Shown: piece by piece, positions 24,688-27,143 of the stretch
Numbering within the stretch: the stretch's first letter is position 1
Layout: every line of letters begins with the position of its first letter
From: CAZEQJ01 sp964514385
Lineage (GTDB): Bacteria > Bacteroidota > Bacteroidia > Cytophagales > Cyclobacteriaceae
Length of the DNA stretch: 27,143 nt
Direction of reading: 5' to 3'
NCBI GenBank assembly: GCA_964514385.1
Contig: CAZEQJ010000039.1
Location: 1-27,143 of the forward strand
Notes under the pieces: generated by a model
Databases searched by the model: none
Told to the model about the DNA's origin: nothing
Seen by the model: the letters and a program-made list of their open reading frames with translations, nothing else
Translations under genes and position numbers: made by a program

Positions 24688-24722
24688 ATGCCTCCTCAAT
24701 TAGCGAACGGTTTTAATCCCTG

Positions 24723-24730
24723 AAAAAATA
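24723..24730 (-). promoter_or_regulatory. Candidate -7 box of the ligase-kinase-HAD unit
   Basis: TATTTTTT on the minus strand (one mismatch to TAnnTTTG) follows a TTG at a spacing of 18 bases and lies 36-43 bases upstream of the ATG at 24687. A strong AGGAGG is found between (24692-24697), just ahead of the start codon. The promoter overlaps the region where the divergent transporter gene begins. Confidence 0.35.
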
Positions 24731-24739
24731 GTATCATAT

Positions 24740-25636
24740 TTGGAGGTGCAACATAGCAATATCAAAGGATTTACTGAATTGTTTCTGGGGATATTCCTTA
24801 TCTCCATGTCGGGTGTACTGGTAAGGTATATCTCACTGGGCGCCCTGGACATCATAGTTATACGGAGTATACTTGCTGCCGTTACCCTTTATATATACTG
24901 CCGGATCAAAGGATACAGATTGCGCTACACTGAAAGAAGATACATCATATTCTTTTTAGTTAGCTCATTCTTTCTGGCGGCTCACTGGGTTACGTATTTC
25001 TATTCGTTGAAGATCAGTACGGTCGCAGTTGCTATGTTATCGCTGTACACCTACCCTGCTTTAGCTGCATTGCTGGAGCCATTATTACTTAAGCAAAGCT
25101 TTCGTTTGACACATCTTTTTCTTGGATTGCTGGTGGTTGCCGGTTTATATTTTCTTGTACCCGCTGATGCACTCCAGGCAACCGACATGACATGGGGTGT
25201 GATTCTGGGGCTGATATCAGCACTGCTTTGGGCGCTGAGGCTCATCTATTCCAAACGGAATATTTATGATATAGACCCCTCGGTGGTAATGTTTTATCAG
25301 CTGAGTGGTACCATTTTTTTCTTATTCCCTGTTCTGTTTCTGATAGATTATGAGCAGGCAGCTGTAGAATGGGCATGGCTATTGTTTATGGGCATAATGA
25401 CGACCGCTGCGGGACATACCTTCTATGTGAGTTCACTTAAGCAGTTCAGTGTAACTACAGCAAGTATATTGAGTGGAATACTTCCCATTCTCGGCATAAT
25501 ATGGGCCTATTTTCTCCTTCGTGAGGTTCCCGATCAGCGGGTTTTTATAGGAGGCAGCATTATACTCTCCACCGTATTTATTGAAGCTTTTCTACAGGGC
25601 ATGAAAGCCCGGCGCACTAGGCGTCGAACTTTCTGA
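24740..25636 (+). CDS. EamA/DMT-family transporter
   Basis: 298 residues with ten hydrophobic helices in two EamA repeats (about 8-135 and 150-290). The first begins with FLGIFLISMSGVLVRYISLG and the second with GVILGLISALLWALRLIYSK. DMT exporters and importers handle amino acids, amines and nucleotide sugars. The gene is divergent from the PuuA-like unit with a short shared spacer, so a matching substrate is plausible. The start is uncertain: TTG at 24740, GTG at 24746, or a later codon are all possible, because no ATG appears until inside the first helix (24806). The 3' end overlaps fabF by 20 bases in convergent orientation. Confidence 0.78.
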   Translation: MEVQHSNIKGFTELFLGIFLISMSGVLVRYISLGALDIIVIRSILAAVTLYIYCRIKGYRLRYTERRYIIFFLVSSFFLAAHWVTYFYSLKISTVAVAMLSLYTYPALAALLEPLLLKQSFRLTHLFLGLLVVAGLYFLVPADALQATDMTWGVILGLISALLWALRLIYSKRNIYDIDPSVVMFYQLSGTIFFLFPVLFLIDYEQAAVEWAWLLFMGIMTTAAGHTFYVSSLKQFSVTTASILSGILPILGIIWAYFLLREVPDQRVFIGGSIILSTVFIEAFLQGMKARRTRRRTF

Positions 25637-26861
25637 AAATCATGATAGCGTTATGTCCGCCAAAGCCAAAAGTGTTGGACATTGCGATATTCACGGAATG
25701 ATGCCGGGCTTTATTCTGCACAATGTTCATCCATGAAGGAATTGCTTCATCCAGCTCTTCACAATTAATCGTGGGAGGCACCATACCGTTTTGTATAGCC
25801 AGTACACTTGCTATTGCTTCTACAGCGCCTGCTGCTCCGAGAAGATGCCCTGTCATGGATTTGGTGGCACTGATTAGTGGGGAAGCTTCTGCTGAAAACA
25901 TGCGGGCCAGTGCTTTTACTTCACTTACATCCCCTACAGGAGTAGATGTAGCGTGGGTATTGATATAGTCTACATCTTCAGGTCGTATTCCAGCCTCTTC
26001 CATGGCATAGCGCATCGCCATATAGGCTCCTTCCCCTTCCGGATGAGTAGCTGACAGGTGGTAAGCATCAGCCGTCATGGAAGACCCGATAACTTCAGCA
26101 TAGATGGTGGCGCCCCTGTTAACGGCATGTTCATACGATTCCAGCACCAATGCTCCGGCGCCTTCTCCCATGACAAACCCATCTCTGTTTTTATCAAATG
26201 GCCGTGATGCGGCTGAAGGCTCATCATTCCGTGTAGATAATGCTTTCATTGCGGAAAAACCTCCTACTCCTGTTTTGGATATAGGTGCCTCAGAGCCACC
26301 GGAAACAATGATATCAGCCTTTCCCATCCGTATATAATTGAACGCATCCATGAGCGCAGTATTTGAGGCTGCACAGGCTGAAACAGTAGTGAAATTAATT
26401 CCTTTAAAGCCATGCTTCATCGCGATAATGCCGGATGCCATGTTAGGAATCACCTTTGGAATAAAGTATGGATTGAATCTGGGAGTGCCATCACCGAGGG
26501 CAAACTCACTCACCTGTTCTTCAAATGTGGTGAACCCGCCATTACCGGAGCCCCAGATTACGCCAATACGGTACGGGTCAGCTATGTCAGCGTTTATGCC
26601 TGCATTTTCTACGGCTTCTTTTACAGCTACCAGTGCATACTGAACAAACGGATCATATTTTCTGATCTCGGGCCTGTCCATATGATCTGAGGCGTCAAAA
26701 TCCTTAAGCTCACACGCAAATCGTGTTTTAAATAAAGAAGCATCGAACTTGGTAATCGGAGCGGCACCGCTTTTACCCGTTAAAAGGCCATCCCAATACG
26801 ATTTCACGTCATTCCCAATGGGAGTCAATGCCCCCAATCCAGTTATTACCACTCGGTTCAT
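25617..26861 (-). CDS. fabF: 3-oxoacyl-ACP synthase II
   Basis: 414 residues, full length. The condensing-enzyme catalytic triad is intact: C163 in VSACAASN, H303 in NTHATSTPVGD and H339 in KSMTGHLLGAAG. MGEGAGALVL and SGGSEAPI are also typical. KAS II elongates acyl-ACP in fatty acid synthesis. No acpP or other fab gene is beside it; its neighbours are a transporter and a lipoprotein gene, so it may be a second, non-housekeeping copy. It starts at ATG 26861. Confidence 0.87.
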   Translation of the reverse strand: MNRVVITGLGALTPIGNDVKSYWDGLLTGKSGAAPITKFDASLFKTRFACELKDFDASDHMDRPEIRKYDPFVQYALVAVKEAVENAGINADIADPYRIGVIWGSGNGGFTTFEEQVSEFALGDGTPRFNPYFIPKVIPNMASGIIAMKHGFKGINFTTVSACAASNTALMDAFNYIRMGKADIIVSGGSEAPISKTGVGGFSAMKALSTRNDEPSAASRPFDKNRDGFVMGEGAGALVLESYEHAVNRGATIYAEVIGSSMTADAYHLSATHPEGEGAYMAMRYAMEEAGIRPEDVDYINTHATSTPVGDVSEVKALARMFSAEASPLISATKSMTGHLLGAAGAVEAIASVLAIQNGMVPPTINCEELDEAIPSWMNIVQNKARHHSVNIAMSNTFGFGGHNAIMIFRKFDA

Positions 26862-26886
26862 AGGATCATTTCATTTAATGAGGATG

Positions 26887-26894
26887 CAAAAGTA
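26887..26894 (-). promoter_or_regulatory. -7 box of fabF
   Basis: TACTTTTG on the minus strand is a perfect TAnnTTTG element 26 bases upstream of the fabF ATG. About 19 bases further upstream TTTTCG is a poor match to a -33 TTTG. Confidence 0.45.
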
Positions 26895-26919
26895 AGCTAA
26901 CTCTTTAATATTTCGAAAA

Positions 26920-26949
26920 TTGTGGGTTAACGCAATAACATTATCTTCG
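26920..26949 (+). promoter_or_regulatory. Candidate promoter of the lipoprotein gene
   Basis: A TTG at 26920-26922 and TATCTTCG at 26942-26949 (one mismatch to TAnnTTTG) are 19 bases apart, a spacing usual for this phylum. The box lies 39 bases before the first candidate ATG. Confidence 0.35.
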
Positions 26950-26988
26950 TAGATGGTAATCAAAACCTATTTTATATCAAACCTTAAA

Positions 26989-27143
26989 ATGATCATGAAA
27001 ACTTTTCTTACAGTATTGTTATCTGGCCTGCTCATACTGGCCGGTTGTACTCCGTCGACCAGGGACTCAGAAAATGAAGCTTCCGAAGCCTCATCTGCTG
27101 CAGATGAAGAAATGCAGCTAAATGGCATTGAGCTATCTTACAC
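26989..27143 (+). CDS. Lipoprotein, N-terminal fragment
   Basis: The gene runs off the window after 51 codons. Reading from ATG 26989 (or 26995) gives a hydrophobic signal (FLTVLLSGLLILAGC) with a clear lipobox LAGC, then a polar, acidic linker (STRDSENEASEASSAADEE) and the beginning of a folded part (MQLNGIELSY). The cysteine would be lipidated and the protein anchored to a membrane. Too little remains to assign a family. Confidence 0.6.
   Translation, partial: MIMKTFLTVLLSGLLILAGCTPSTRDSENEASEASSAADEEMQLNGIELSY

Noticed and set aside
1..27143. Defence island or mobile element in the window
   Set aside because: No nuclease-helicase, reverse transcriptase, transposase, integrase, toxin-antitoxin pair or phage gene is visible; the lone DUF5615-like gene is not enough.

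Overview
The window looks like a chromosomal segment of a marine or environmental Bacteroidetes, probably Cytophagales-like. The reasons are a type IX secretion C-terminal domain, a TonB-dependent receptor with an N-terminal carboxypeptidase-regulatory domain, an AsmA-like giant, several promoter elements of the TAnnTTTG type, and few strong Shine-Dalgarno sequences. I see no rRNA, tRNA, CRISPR array, transposase or phage gene. Taxonomy is inferred from these traits only.

Region 1 (1-5.3 kb): the 3' end of cydB (bd oxidase subunit II) is followed by a 5'-truncated CHRD-like gene remnant and a strong bidirectional terminator. Three minus-strand genes come next: a Crp/Fnr regulator, a SulP anion transporter and a CstB-like persulfide dioxygenase-rhodanese. 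The last two each have a CRP-type palindrome exactly 49 nt upstream of the start codon, with a Bacteroidetes -7 box between. This suggests a Crp-controlled sulfur/persulfide unit. A YkgJ-type cysteine-cluster protein lies behind the regulator.

Region 2 (5.3-13.3 kb): a 1050-residue AsmA-like envelope protein and a soluble multi-PAS histidine kinase on the plus strand. Facing them on the minus strand are a 64-residue membrane protein, a membrane-anchored LuxR-type regulator sharing the same two-helix RGN-VR module, and a secreted DNRLRE/cadherin-like protein with a type IX sorting domain.

Region 3 (13.3-21.5 kb): a MATE transporter preceded by a 12-bp-arm hairpin, a small membrane protein, a LiaF-like protein, another small membrane protein, a TonB-dependent receptor, a MarR-type regulator translationally coupled to an FMN-binding flavoprotein, a solitary DUF5615/PIN-like protein, a CBS-pair protein and a periplasmic YceI protein with its own terminator.

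Region 4 (21.5-27.1 kb): three genes joined by ATGA overlaps encode a PuuA-like glutamine synthetase homologue, an atypical aminoglycoside-phosphotransferase-fold protein and an atypical HAD-IIA protein. A DMT/EamA transporter diverges from them. This cassette is the best candidate for an uncharacterised pathway in the window. FabF and the start of a lipoprotein gene close the window.
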